In this document: in pieces, positions 32,715 through 41,596 of the stretch
Layout: each line of letters starts with the position of its first letter
Numbering within the stretch: the stretch's first letter is position 1
Source of the DNA: Roseobacter litoralis Och 149
Lineage (GTDB): Bacteria > Pseudomonadota > Alphaproteobacteria > Rhodobacterales > Rhodobacteraceae
Direction of reading: 5' to 3'
NCBI RefSeq assembly: GCF_000154785.2
Contig: NC_015730.1
Location: 1,798,001-1,862,000 of the forward strand
DNA: 64,000 nt
Program-made: the position numbers and the translations under genes
The notes under the pieces: model-generated
The model's database searches: none
Told to the model about the DNA's origin: nothing
What the model saw: the letters and a program-made list of their open reading frames with translations, nothing else

Positions 32715-33287
32715 ATGCGTCTATCGTACGTGGTGATTTGGGGGCTGCTCGCATCTGGCACAGCACGGGCTGACGTGCCGCTCGAGGGTACGTGGTCATT
32801 AGGCTATCAGACCGGCATCATGACCAATCAGCGTGCGCATGATGCGATCAACCCATCGAAAGTCGAATTTGTTGACAACTACCTGCTCGGGTTGCTCGCC
32901 GGATATGACGTGCCGATTGGCGACAGCCGCTTTTCATTCGGGATCGAATTTCAGGCAAATATGCACTTTGGCGATCAGGGTTTTTACGAAATAGTCGTGC
33001 CTGTCGTGTTGCGGTACTATCCCGAAGAAAGCTGGTGGGATGCCTTTGACAGTTTTTCCTTTGGTCTCGGCGGATCACATTATTCCGAAATTTCAAACGT
33101 CGAACGTGAAAAATACGGCGAGTCGCGCCGTGATCTTGTGTACTGGTTTCTCGAAGCGGAATTTGCCACCAGAAACGCAGATGAAACGATCTTTGCGCGT
33201 ATTCACCATCGCTCAAACGCCTTTGACACGTTGGAACCGAACGGCGGTTCAAACGCCTTTGTGGTAGGTTTCAGACGCGCGTTCTGA
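32715..33287 (+). CDS. PagL-like acyloxyacyl hydrolase / outer-membrane beta-barrel protein
   Basis: 190-aa exported protein; the start at 32715 (MRLSYVVIWGLLASGTARAD) gives a clean signal peptide ending at ARA. The mature part is a small beta-barrel with alternating strands (LLGLLAGYDVPIGDSRFSFG, VVPVVLRYYPEE) and the PagL-type active site IHHRSNAFDT (His164-His165-x-Ser167), ending in a C-terminal Phe. PagL enzymes remove the 3-position acyl chain from lipid A at the outer membrane. Upstream ATGs at 32601 and 32676 would bury the signal peptide. Assignment rests on the HHxS motif and barrel pattern; overall similarity in this family is low. Confidence 0.78.
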   Translation: MRLSYVVIWGLLASGTARADVPLEGTWSLGYQTGIMTNQRAHDAINPSKVEFVDNYLLGLLAGYDVPIGDSRFSFGIEFQANMHFGDQGFYEIVVPVVLRYYPEESWWDAFDSFSFGLGGSHYSEISNVEREKYGESRRDLVYWFLEAEFATRNADETIFARIHHRSNAFDTLEPNGGSNAFVVGFRRAF

Positions 33288-33384
33288 CAATATCGCCTGA
33301 GTAATAGCGGCCATGCGTCGCGGGACCTTTCGCTAAGCGGTTGTTGTGATACATAGGGAATGGATAATTAGTCTGGAAAAGCAG

Positions 33385-34338
33385 ATGCGTGACATTAAAA
33401 TTCCCGAGCAGCGCCATCCGGAAAAACAGCGCCGCGCCGATAGCCCACAGCCCAAAAAGCCACATTGGATTCGTGTGAAAGCACCCGGTGGCAAAGGCTA
33501 TGCGGAAACTGCGAAAATCATGCGGGAAAACCGGCTGGTCACGGTGTGCGAAGAGGCAGGCTGTCCGAATGTGGGCGAATGCTGGAGCCAGGGCCACGCG
33601 ACCATGATGATCATGGGCGAAGTCTGTACCCGAGCCTGTACGTTTTGTAACATTGCAACCGGAAAACCGCCCGAGGATCTTGACGCGTTCGAACCGGGCC
33701 GTGTGGCACATGCGGTTGAAAAACTGGGCCTCAATCATGTGGTCATCACATCGGTTGATCGAGATGACGTAGAAGATGGCGGTGCGGACCATTTTGCCCA
33801 GACGATTCGGGCCATACGTCACCGCAGCCCCGCCACCACCATAGAAATTCTGACGCCTGATTTCATCAAATGCGCGCCCGACGCGCTCGAAACGGTTGTC
33901 GAAGCGCGGCCCGATGTTTTTAACCACAACCTTGAAACCGTGCCGGGTCTCTATCCAGAAGTGCGACCGGGCGCGCGGTATTTTCATTCGCTGCGCTTGC
34001 TGCAACGGGTAAAAGAGCTTGATCCGCGCATGTTCACGAAATCCGGGATCATGGTGGGTCTGGGAGAAGACCGCCAATCCGTGATGCAGGTCATGGACGA
34101 TATGCGCGCTGCAGACATCGATTTTTTGACCATCGGTCAATATCTTCAGCCCACGCCGAAACACCACGGTGTTGATCGTTTCGTGACGCCTGATGAATTT
34201 GCAGCCTATGAAAAGGCCGCGTTTGGCAAAGGATTCCTGATGGTGTCCGCAACGCCGTTGACGCGATCATCCTATCATGCAGGAGATGATTTTGCACGAC
34301 TGCGTGCTGCGCGCGAGGCGCGTCTGAGTACTGCATGA
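33385..34338 (+). CDS. lipA: lipoyl synthase
   Basis: 317-aa radical SAM enzyme that inserts two sulfurs into protein-bound octanoyl chains to make lipoate. The start at ATG 33385 ([17 protein letters not shown]) matches the family N-terminus better than 33346. The auxiliary cluster cysteines are Cys55, Cys60 and Cys66 ([12 protein letters not shown]) and the radical SAM CxxxCxxC is Cys81-85-88 ([12 protein letters not shown]). [16 protein letters not shown] and the [15 protein letters not shown] end region are intact. It stands alone, with hpt convergent downstream. Confidence 0.97.
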   Translation: MRDIKIPEQRHPEKQRRADSPQPKKPHWIRVKAPGGKGYAETAKIMRENRLVTVCEEAGCPNVGECWSQGHATMMIMGEVCTRACTFCNIATGKPPEDLDAFEPGRVAHAVEKLGLNHVVITSVDRDDVEDGGADHFAQTIRAIRHRSPATTIEILTPDFIKCAPDALETVVEARPDVFNHNLETVPGLYPEVRPGARYFHSLRLLQRVKELDPRMFTKSGIMVGLGEDRQSVMQVMDDMRAADIDFLTIGQYLQPTPKHHGVDRFVTPDEFAAYEKAAFGKGFLMVSATPLTRSSYHAGDDFARLRAAREARLSTA

Positions 34339-34463
34339 AAACCGTGCCAAAATGGCCATTGGTAGATAAAAACGGGTTTGAGTACTTTACACAACCTAAA
34401 CGATAGTCGAGGGTGATACAAAATTTCACCCGTTGTACTAACTACATCGTTGGACACTGCCAT

Positions 34464-34655
34464 ATGTCGAATAATCATTGGGCCGTATTCGCCTTGCGCG
34501 ATATCCAAACCGCTTTGGACTGCGACAAATACGACGTCGCATCCTGTCATATTGATGATGCCATTGCGGCCATTCTTGCACAGGACGAGCAGGATGCGAC
34601 GGGTCATCATGGTGACGACACTGATGTGGGAATGGGCGCGAGCTTTGGTTCGTAA
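34464..34655 (+). CDS. small hypothetical protein
   Basis: 63-codon frame beginning MSNNHWAVFALRDIQTALDC, continuing DKYDVASCHIDDAIAAILAQ and ending in an acidic His-rich tail. The start at 34464 is preferred over 34413 because the remainder reads like a helical protein, but no strong ribosome site is visible. No family is recognised. It sits alone between lipA and hpt; composition is coding-like, so it is probably real. Confidence 0.5.
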   Translation: MSNNHWAVFALRDIQTALDCDKYDVASCHIDDAIAAILAQDEQDATGHHGDDTDVGMGASFGS

Positions 34656-34717
34656 GTACACCCGGTAAAGTCGGTGTCTTGGTGTAAAGCCAGCTACCGC
34701 GCATCGGGACAAATTCG

Positions 34718-35263
34718 CTAGTCAGGCTCGGTAAACCGGACTTTTCCGATGTAGGGTAGGTTTCGGTTGCGCTGCGCGAAATCAATGCCGTACCCGACCA
34801 CAAATTCGTCCGGAATTTCAAAACCTGTCCAGTCTGCTTTGAAATCGACTTCGCGCCGGCTCGGTTTGTCGAGCAATGCAATGGATTTCAATCGGGCGGG
34901 CAGGCGGCTTTTCAACAACCCGGTCACATGGTTCAGCGTATGGCCTGTGTCTACGATGTCTTCGACAACCAGCACGTCGCGGCCTTCGATTGCGCCGCGT
35001 AAGTCTTTGAGAATGCGCACTTCCCGACTGCTTTCCATGCCGTCGCCGTAACTGGACGCTTCAAGAAAATCGACCTCGATGGGCAGATCAAGCTCACGTA
35101 CCAAATCTGCGATAAAGACGAAGCTGCCACGCAATAAGCCGACCACCACAAGTTTATTCGTTTGGGAAAACTCGCTGTGAATTTCCTTGCAGAGTTCCTC
35201 TATGCGCGCCGCGATTGATTTGGCCGAGATCATCTCGTCTATGACATAAGGACGCGTTACCAT
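34718..35263 (-). CDS. hpt: hypoxanthine phosphoribosyltransferase
   Basis: 181-aa type I phosphoribosyltransferase that salvages hypoxanthine (and often guanine) to the nucleotide using PRPP. Visible are the flexible-loop region [17 protein letters not shown], the PRPP motif [17 protein letters not shown], the [15 protein letters not shown] base-binding part and the C-terminal [20 protein letters not shown]. Length is normal. It is a single gene, with the RatA/COQ10 gene starting divergently 68 bases away. Confidence 0.95.
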   Translation of the reverse strand: MVTRPYVIDEMISAKSIAARIEELCKEIHSEFSQTNKLVVVGLLRGSFVFIADLVRELDLPIEVDFLEASSYGDGMESSREVRILKDLRGAIEGRDVLVVEDIVDTGHTLNHVTGLLKSRLPARLKSIALLDKPSRREVDFKADWTGFEIPDEFVVGYGIDFAQRNRNLPYIGKVRFTEPD

Positions 35264-35331
35264 GTGTTTTACCTTGAATTAATCGGGTGAACATAGGACA
35301 TGAGGGCTAACTGGACGAGCCTGACAAATCA

Positions 35332-35781
35332 ATGCCAACGCACTCTGAAAACCGCACTCTGCCGTATAGTGCGCAACAAATGTATGATCTGGTTGCAGAT
35401 GTGACCGAGTACCCGAAGTTTTTGCCGTGGTGCTCGGCTGCGCGTGTCAAATCCACAGTGCCGCAGGGCGATTCCATTGTAATGGAGGCTGATTTAGTGA
35501 TCAGCTTCAAAGTCTTTCGCGAACGCTTTACAAGCCGTGTTGTGTTGATGCCTGACGACAAGCAAATTGACACGGAATACCTTGATGGGCCTTTTCGGTA
35601 CATGAAATCGAACTGGGCATTCAAGGACGTCGAGGGCGGATGCGAGGTGTCGTTTTTCGTAGATTTTGCGTTTCGCAACATGATCTTGCAGCAGCTGATT
35701 GGCGTCGTTTTTAATGAAGCGATGCAGCGTATCGTACGCGCCTTCGAGATGCGGGCGCAGACCTTGTACGGCAACGCCTGA
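35332..35781 (+). CDS. COQ10/RatA-family SRPBCC protein
   Basis: 149-aa START-like protein. MPTHSENRTLPYSAQQMYDL, VADVTEYPKFLPWCSAARVK and the FRERFTSRVVLMPDDKQIDT strand follow the ubiquinone-binding COQ10 / RatA pattern. COQ10 helps deliver ubiquinone to the respiratory chain; E. coli RatA has been called a ribosome-association toxin. In alphaproteobacteria a quinone role is more likely. It is convergent with cinA, 5 bases between the stops. Confidence 0.92.
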   Translation: MPTHSENRTLPYSAQQMYDLVADVTEYPKFLPWCSAARVKSTVPQGDSIVMEADLVISFKVFRERFTSRVVLMPDDKQIDTEYLDGPFRYMKSNWAFKDVEGGCEVSFFVDFAFRNMILQQLIGVVFNEAMQRIVRAFEMRAQTLYGNA

Positions 35782-35786
35782 ACCTG

Positions 35787-36254
35787 TCAACGCAGAGCGG
35801 TCAAGATCATTCTGAGTGCATGATCGCGGGCGGCGGCGCGCACCTGATCGCGACCCAACGCGCCAAACTCTATCGTTTCCACACGCAATTCCTTGTCGAT
35901 GGCACAGGCGAAACAGACGCGGCCCTCGGGCTTGTGTTCCGATCCTCCCGGTCCTGCAATGCCTGTGACAGAGATCGCAAGACGCGCCGCTGAATGGCGC
36001 AACGCGCCCAGCGCCATCTCTTTCGCCACCGGTTCAGAGACTGCGCCATATCGTTCCAATGTTTCAGACTGAACGTCCAGCATGTCGGTTTTGGCGGCAT
36101 TGGAATAGGTGACAAATCCGCGATCCACCACCTGCGAGGATCCGGCGATGTCAGTCAATGCAGCAGCCACCATGCCGCCCGTGCAGCTTTCGGCAGTGAC
36201 GATCATCACGTTTTTGGATTTCGCAGCTTCCAGAACATCAATGGCGAGCGTCAT
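35787..36254 (-). CDS. CinA C-terminal domain protein (NMN amidohydrolase-like)
   Basis: 155-aa stand-alone CinA C-terminal (PncC) domain, which in bacteria hydrolyses nicotinamide mononucleotide to NaMN. The start at 36254 gives MTLAIDVLEAAKSKNVMIVT; longer starts lie inside pgpA. Key motifs are TAESCTGGMVAAALTDIAGS, RGFVTYSNAAKTDML, SVTGIAGPGGSEHKPEGRV and the C-terminal helix RAAARDHALRMIL. It is the last gene of the ispD-ispF-pgpA-cinA operon, one base after the pgpA stop. Confidence 0.93.
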   Translation of the reverse strand: MTLAIDVLEAAKSKNVMIVTAESCTGGMVAAALTDIAGSSQVVDRGFVTYSNAAKTDMLDVQSETLERYGAVSEPVAKEMALGALRHSAARLAISVTGIAGPGGSEHKPEGRVCFACAIDKELRVETIEFGALGRDQVRAAARDHALRMILTALR

Positions 36255-36255
36255 C

Positions 36256-36750
36256 TCACATAAGCCCGTGATAAAGCCCGGCAAGCAGCAGCACGCCAAG
36301 CGCGGCAAAGATGCCCGCGATGACATCATCCAGCATGACACCGAGTGCGTCACCGCGCCGATCTGCCCATCCGACCGGACCGGGTTTCCAGATATCAAAC
36401 AGCCGGAACAACGCGAAGGCTGCGATCCAGCCGGGCCACATCACGAGAATATTCATCCCCATCGACCACGCGGCATAAGAAAGGGGGAGCAGCGCAATCC
36501 ATTGCCCGACCAATTCATCCACCACGATTTCCGACGGATCATGGTCGTCGCTGTCTCTGGTCATGACAGCCGTGGCCCACCATCCCTTGGCAAAAGCCGC
36601 AACCACGCCGAGGCACAACAAGGGAAACCCACCAATGACATGCAACAGCCACGCCCAAGGAAGCGCAACTAATGAGCCCCATGTTCCGGGGGCAGGGCGG
36701 ACATAACCAACCCCGAGCACGGTCGCGATCATCTTTGCAAACTGGCTCAT
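36256..36750 (-). CDS. pgpA: phosphatidylglycerophosphatase A
   Basis: 164-aa membrane enzyme that dephosphorylates phosphatidylglycerol phosphate. The start at 36750 ([20 protein letters not shown]) overlaps the ispF stop by 4 bases. [13 protein letters not shown], the [18 protein letters not shown] acidic motif and [20 protein letters not shown] are the PgpA signature blocks, with three or four hydrophobic segments. It is third in a four-gene operon. Confidence 0.95.
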   Translation of the reverse strand: MSQFAKMIATVLGVGYVRPAPGTWGSLVALPWAWLLHVIGGFPLLCLGVVAAFAKGWWATAVMTRDSDDHDPSEIVVDELVGQWIALLPLSYAAWSMGMNILVMWPGWIAAFALFRLFDIWKPGPVGWADRRGDALGVMLDDVIAGIFAALGVLLLAGLYHGLM

Positions 36751-37226
36751 GAGCGCACCAAGGCGGCGGTAGCAATGCAGGCGATCCCTTCGCCGCGGCC
36801 TGTAAAGCCAAGCCTTTCTGACGTGGTCGCCTTGACGGATATACGTGACAGCGCCATGCCAATAATCTCGGCCATTTTCTCGCGCATGGCCTGTGCATGT
36901 GGACCAATCTTTGGGAATTCGCAGATCAAAGTACAATCTATGTTGTTGATTTCAAAACCTTGCTCACTGGCCAGAGCCACCGCATGCTTTAAAAAGACAT
37001 CGGACGCGGCCCCTTTCCACTGTGGATCACTCGGTGGGAAATGCCGACCGATATCGCCAGCGGCCAACGCACCATAAATCGCGTCCGTCACTGTGTGCAT
37101 CGCTACATCAGCGTCGGAATGCCCCACCAGCCCCTGCGCATGGGGAATGTCCACACCACAAAGCGTCACATGATCGCCGGGCCCGAAAGCATGCACGTCA
37201 AAACCATTGCCAAGTCTAATGTCCAT
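36747..37226 (-). CDS. ispF: 2-C-methyl-D-erythritol 2,4-cyclodiphosphate synthase
   Basis: 159-aa enzyme of the MEP isoprenoid pathway. [20 protein letters not shown] supplies the Asp/His zinc ligands, then the substrate loop [20 protein letters not shown] and [20 protein letters not shown], and the C-terminal [20 protein letters not shown]. Complete. It overlaps ispD by 11 bases. In many alphaproteobacteria IspD and IspF are fused; here they remain separate but overlap. Confidence 0.97.
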   Translation of the reverse strand: MDIRLGNGFDVHAFGPGDHVTLCGVDIPHAQGLVGHSDADVAMHTVTDAIYGALAAGDIGRHFPPSDPQWKGAASDVFLKHAVALASEQGFEINNIDCTLICEFPKIGPHAQAMREKMAEIIGMALSRISVKATTSERLGFTGRGEGIACIATAALVRS

Positions 37227-37881
37227 CGCGAGCCCTCAGGATTGCCTCAGCCCGGGCAAAGTCGTCGGGCAGCGTTATTTTCAGATTATCCTCATCTCCC
37301 GGCACAATGACAACGTCAAACCCGGCACGACGCGCAACTTCCACGTCATCGGCAGCCCCCTCGGGAAACTGTTGGTGAGCGCGTAAAATCGGTTCCAGAT
37401 GAAAGCCCTGCGGTGTCTGTGCGCGGTAGAGACCCGTGCGATCCGCCGTGCCTGAAACCCGTCCGTTTTCGCCGGTCCAAAGCGCATCCACCACAGCGAC
37501 CGCGGGGGCGGCCGCCTCTGCGGTCTCAAGCGCGCCGATCACGTCATCGATCACGCGGCCCGTCACGCAAGGACGGGCGGCATCGTGGATCAGTGCTGCA
37601 TCCGCTTTGCCAGTCAGCATCTGCAAACCTGCAAGCACGGAGGCACTGCGCGAGGGGCCGCCATTGGCGATGACGAGGCCGGGCTCGCGTGGCCACAGGT
37701 CGGTTTTGATGTCATCGGGATGCAGCACCAGCACGACATCGTGAATGTTCGGATGTTGTGTGAAAGCGCGAATGGCCTGTTGGGCGACGGTCCCGTCTTT
37801 CAAAGGACGCCATTGCTTGGGAATGTCACCCCCCGCTCGTATTCCGCGCCCTGCCGCGACAATGACTGCACCAACCTTCAT
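37216..37881 (-). CDS. ispD: 2-C-methyl-D-erythritol 4-phosphate cytidylyltransferase
   Basis: 221-aa nucleotidyltransferase of the MEP pathway that couples CTP with methylerythritol phosphate. [20 protein letters not shown] is the nucleotide-binding loop (the AAGxGxR motif and Lys), with [20 protein letters not shown] and [18 protein letters not shown]. Complete. It leads the operon ispD-ispF-pgpA-cinA, transcribed divergently from dusB. Confidence 0.96.
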   Translation of the reverse strand: MKVGAVIVAAGRGIRAGGDIPKQWRPLKDGTVAQQAIRAFTQHPNIHDVVLVLHPDDIKTDLWPREPGLVIANGGPSRSASVLAGLQMLTGKADAALIHDAARPCVTGRVIDDVIGALETAEAAAPAVAVVDALWTGENGRVSGTADRTGLYRAQTPQGFHLEPILRAHQQFPEGAADDVEVARRAGFDVVIVPGDEDNLKITLPDDFARAEAILRARDGH

Positions 37882-38058
37882 GGCATGACCGCCTCACTCA
37901 TTACATGTGTTTATGGCTTTGCGCCGTGCGACGCAATCGTTCAGAAAGCTGCCTTAAATTTAGGCAAGTAGCCGAACCACACCCCTCGAAGGCCTTTGGA
38001 TTATTGAGAGAAAAGCGCTAAACTGTTAATAATCAGGCATTGCTCAAGGATTAAGCAG

Positions 38059-39042
38059 ATGAATTCCGGCTCTTTCACCATCGATTTGATGCCCCCGGTG
38101 CTTTTGGCGCCGATGGCTGGAATCACGGATCGGCCTTTTCGTGATCTTGTTGCGTCCTTCGGGGCGGGCCTTGTCGTTTCCGAGATGGTGGCGAGCGCGG
38201 ATATACTGAATGCGCGTCCGGGCAGCCAGGAAAAGGCCGAACTCGGATTGTCTGCAGAGGGTACTGCCGTTCAGCTCGCAGGCCGCGAGCCGGGGTTGAT
38301 GGCCGAAGCCGCCCGTATGGTCGAAGGGCAGGGCGCGCGTATCATCGACATAAACATGGGCTGCCCGGCCAAAAAGGTCACACAGGGCTATTCCGGATCG
38401 GCGCTGATGCGCACTCCGGATCATGCAATGACGCTGATTGAGGCGGTGGTGAAGGCGGTCAAAATCCCGGTTACACTCAAGACCCGATTGGGATGGGATG
38501 ATGCGATGCTCAATGCGCCTCAGATCGCGCGCCGGGCGGAAGAGGCGGGCATCCGGATGCTGACTATTCATGGCCGTACCCGGTGCCAGTTTTACAAGGG
38601 GCACGCGGATTGGGCCGCCATCGCGGGTGTGAAGTCAGTGGTATCGATTCCCGTTATCGCGAATGGCGATATTTTATGCAGCGTATCCGCGAAACAGGCG
38701 TTGCGGCTTTCGGGCGCTGACGGTGTCATGATCGGGCGCGGGGCGCGCGGCAAGCCTTGGCTGCTTTCGCAGATCGCACATGACCTTTACGGTGCACCAG
38801 CGCCTGCAATCCCCGTCGGAGAGGCTTTTTCAGACATGGTGCGGACCCATTATGCGGCCATCATCCGCTTTTACGGGCATGATCTGGGCGTAAAGGTCGC
38901 GCGCAAACATCTGGGGTGGTACATGGACACCTGTTCTGCGCCCAAGGACCTGCGCAAGGCGGTTTTAACCGCTCAGGATGCGGCAACGACGGACGGACTT
39001 TTACGCGAGGCCTGCGCTTGGCAGGCACCGGTGGCCGCATGA
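38059..39042 (+). CDS. dusB: tRNA-dihydrouridine synthase B
   Basis: 327-aa flavoprotein that reduces uridines in the tRNA D-loop. PVLLAPMAGITDRPFRDLVA is the FMN-barrel start, INMGCPAKKV holds the catalytic Cys102, and LTIHGRTRCQFYKGHADW plus IANGDI and MIGRGARGKPWLL follow the Dus pattern. Its stop overlaps the ntrB start (ATGA). The dusB-ntrB-ntrC order is the classic Rhodobacter nifR3-ntrBC operon. Confidence 0.96.
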   Translation: MNSGSFTIDLMPPVLLAPMAGITDRPFRDLVASFGAGLVVSEMVASADILNARPGSQEKAELGLSAEGTAVQLAGREPGLMAEAARMVEGQGARIIDINMGCPAKKVTQGYSGSALMRTPDHAMTLIEAVVKAVKIPVTLKTRLGWDDAMLNAPQIARRAEEAGIRMLTIHGRTRCQFYKGHADWAAIAGVKSVVSIPVIANGDILCSVSAKQALRLSGADGVMIGRGARGKPWLLSQIAHDLYGAPAPAIPVGEAFSDMVRTHYAAIIRFYGHDLGVKVARKHLGWYMDTCSAPKDLRKAVLTAQDAATTDGLLREACAWQAPVAA

Positions 39043-40118
39043 TGCGCGACAATGCATTATGGGCAAGCCTGCCCGTTCCGACCCTGATCGTGGGGCCTGA
39101 CAACGGCATTGTGGACATGAACTCTGCCGCCGAAGGGTTCCTGAATGTCTCGGCAAAATCCTTGCGTGATATGCCGGTTTGGGACCAGATCGCGGTGAAC
39201 GACCCGCTCGAATCCGCGTTTGAGCGGGCCCGCGAAACCAACACGCCCTTATTCGTGAACGACGTGGATGTGGGGGGCGGATCGCGCGCACCAATGCAGT
39301 CTGACTTGCAGGTAGCGCCCCTATTGGGGCACCCCGGCCACATGATCCTGATGATTTCCCCGCGCGAACTGGCCGGGCGGATGACGCAGAACTATTCCGT
39401 TAAATCAGCTGCGAAATCCGCCATCGGCATGGCGGAAATGCTGGCGCATGAAATCAAAAACCCGCTGGCGGGTATCACCGGCGCGGCGCAGTTGCTAAGC
39501 ATGAATTTAAGCGCGGAAGATCTTGAGCTTACGGATTTAATCGTCGAAGAAAGCCGCCGTATCGTCAAGCTGCTTAGTCAGGTCGAGCAATTTGGAAACT
39601 TGTCTGCGCCGGATTTCAAACCCGTGAATATCCACGATGTACTGGATCGTGCACGCCGGTCCGCATTGCTGGGATTTGGCGCGCATATGAATATCATCGA
39701 AGATTATGACCCCTCCCTGCCACTGGCATACGGTGATCCGGATCAACTCCTGCAAGTGGTTCTGAATCTGCTCAAGAATGCGTCAGAAGCAGCGGGCAGT
39801 ACACCGGGCAAAATCAGGCTGCACAGTTATTTCGAGCACTCTTTCCGGCTCAGGCGTTCTGACGGGTCTGGTCAATCGCTGCCACTGCAGATTGAGGTGA
39901 TTGACGACGGTCCGGGGCTGCCTGAAATGATCAAGGGCGATATCTTTGACCCCTTTGTGTCGGGCAGGGAGAACGGCACGGGCCTTGGTCTCGCGCTGGT
40001 CAGCAAAATCATCTCTGACCACCATGGCTGGATTTCCGTCACATCGGTACCCGGTCGCACTGTATTTCGCATCTCTTTGGCGCGCGCCCCAAAAGATGCC
40101 GTTACCCACGACTCATAG
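39039..40118 (+). CDS. ntrB: nitrogen regulation histidine kinase NtrB
   Basis: 359-aa soluble sensor kinase and phosphatase for NtrC, controlled by PII. It starts at ATG 39039, overlapping dusB. An N-terminal PAS domain (SLPVPTLIVGPDNGIVDMNS) precedes the phosphorylation motif AEMLAHEIKNPLAGITGAAQ with His137, the N-box VVLNLLKNASEAAG, G1 VIDDGPGLPEM and G2 GTGLGLALVSKII. Complete, 12 bases before ntrC. Confidence 0.96.
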   Translation: MMRDNALWASLPVPTLIVGPDNGIVDMNSAAEGFLNVSAKSLRDMPVWDQIAVNDPLESAFERARETNTPLFVNDVDVGGGSRAPMQSDLQVAPLLGHPGHMILMISPRELAGRMTQNYSVKSAAKSAIGMAEMLAHEIKNPLAGITGAAQLLSMNLSAEDLELTDLIVEESRRIVKLLSQVEQFGNLSAPDFKPVNIHDVLDRARRSALLGFGAHMNIIEDYDPSLPLAYGDPDQLLQVVLNLLKNASEAAGSTPGKIRLHSYFEHSFRLRRSDGSGQSLPLQIEVIDDGPGLPEMIKGDIFDPFVSGRENGTGLGLALVSKIISDHHGWISVTSVPGRTVFRISLARAPKDAVTHDS

Positions 40119-40130
40119 GAGGCTCAGGCC

Positions 40131-41495
40131 ATGGACGGTACAATACTGGTAGCAGATGACGATCGGACAATTCGCACCGTCCTCACACAGGCGCTGACGC
40201 GGGCGGGTTGCAAGGTGCATGCGACCTCCAGCCTGACCACGTTGCTGCGATGGGTGGGCGAGGGCAAAGGCGATGTCGTGATATCGGATGTGATGATGCC
40301 AGACGGAAACGGTCTTGAGATGCTGCCGAAGATTGCGCAGGATCGGCCCGGCTTGCCGGTGATCGTGATCTCGGCACAGAACACGATCATGACCGCCATT
40401 CAGGCCGCAGAGGCCGAGGCCTACGATTATTTGCCCAAGCCATTTGATTTACCGGACCTGATGAAGCGCACGGCGCGCGCGCTTGAGCTTCAGCAGCAGA
40501 ACCGGCGTGCACCTGTGGCCAGTGATGATCGCCCGGATGATCTGCCCCTTGTGGGTCGTACCGCTGTGATGCAATCGCTTTACCGGGTCGTGGCACGGGT
40601 GATGAATGCGGACCTTCCGGTTTTGATCTGGGGGGAATCAGGCACCGGCAAGTCGTTGATATCCCGCGCCATCCATGATTTTTCAGACAGGCGCAGTTTG
40701 CCCTTCGTTGCAGCAACTGCGGCGGACTTTCAGGAGCTTGAGGGTCCAGCGCGTCTTTTGGCGCGTGTCAAAGGGGGCACGCTGCTGGTTGAGGAAATCG
40801 CCGACCTGCCCGAAGAATTGCAAGCGCGGCTGGTTCGCATGATGGATTCGCCGGGCGAATACAGCCCGCGCTTTCTTGCGACAAGCCAGACAGACCTCGC
40901 CGGTGCCATGGAGGCAGGCAATGTGCGCAAGGATCTTTATTACCGCCTCAGCGGTGCAACCCTTACCGTGCCATCCCTGCGCGAGCGGGTTGATGACATT
41001 CCGCTGCTGGCGGAGCATTTTCTGACGCGTGCCGAGGCATCAGGCGCAGCACCGCGCACTCTTTCGGATGCCGCCGCCGAGATATTTCGCAACTACAGTT
41101 GGCCCGGCAACGTGCGGCAGTTGGAAAACGCGATACGGCGGCTTGGCCTGACCAGCCGGGCCGCAGAAATCACCGGTTCCGAGGTTGAGCAGGTGCTGGG
41201 TGCGCAGCCCGATCTGGAGCCTATGCGCGCGGCGGGCAATACCGAAAAACTGGGCGCATCCGTTGAACGCCACCTGCGGCGGTATTTTGATTTGCATGGC
41301 AACATGTTGCCGCCGACGGGCCTATATGCGCGAATCCTGCGCGAAGTCGAAGCGCCTTTGATCGAAATTGCACTGGAAGCAACAGGTGGAAATCAGGCCA
41401 AATGCGCTGATTTACTTGGAATAAATCGCAATACGCTCAGAAAAAAGATCACCGACTTGGATATAGAGGTGACACGGCGTCGCAAATTGATGTAA
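40131..41495 (+). CDS. ntrC: nitrogen regulation response regulator NtrC, Rhodobacter type without GAFTGA
   Basis: 454-aa response regulator with a receiver (Asp53 in [12 protein letters not shown]), an AAA+ domain with Walker A GESGTGKS at 168-175 and Walker [13 protein letters not shown], and a Fis-type helix-turn-helix at the end ([20 protein letters not shown]). The segment after Walker A reads [20 protein letters not shown], so the L1 loop GAFTGA that contacts sigma-54 is missing. This is known for Rhodobacter NtrC, which activates the housekeeping (sigma-70) polymerase. The reading frame is intact, so the absence is natural. Preceded by GGAGG near the ATG. Confidence 0.95.
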   Translation: MDGTILVADDDRTIRTVLTQALTRAGCKVHATSSLTTLLRWVGEGKGDVVISDVMMPDGNGLEMLPKIAQDRPGLPVIVISAQNTIMTAIQAAEAEAYDYLPKPFDLPDLMKRTARALELQQQNRRAPVASDDRPDDLPLVGRTAVMQSLYRVVARVMNADLPVLIWGESGTGKSLISRAIHDFSDRRSLPFVAATAADFQELEGPARLLARVKGGTLLVEEIADLPEELQARLVRMMDSPGEYSPRFLATSQTDLAGAMEAGNVRKDLYYRLSGATLTVPSLRERVDDIPLLAEHFLTRAEASGAAPRTLSDAAAEIFRNYSWPGNVRQLENAIRRLGLTSRAAEITGSEVEQVLGAQPDLEPMRAAGNTEKLGASVERHLRRYFDLHGNMLPPTGLYARILREVEAPLIEIALEATGGNQAKCADLLGINRNTLRKKITDLDIEVTRRRKLM

Positions 41496-41596
41496 AACTG
41501 CCACACAAACGTGGCCATCAGGGGACACCTCCTGTTGAGAATCACAAAATAGAGCGGTTCGCGCCAATGGCGCTACATCATATGTGAGGGTCTTGA

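Noticed and set aside
33271..34167. Long open frame (298 codons) antisense to lipA
   Set aside because: lipA has all its cysteine motifs; the antisense translation is Cys/His/Phe-rich and matches no family, a usual shadow in G+C-rich codons.
40700..40790. Missing GAFTGA in NtrC as a frameshift or deletion error
   Set aside because: The frame is open and the flanking Walker motifs align well; the same absence is known in Rhodobacter NtrC.
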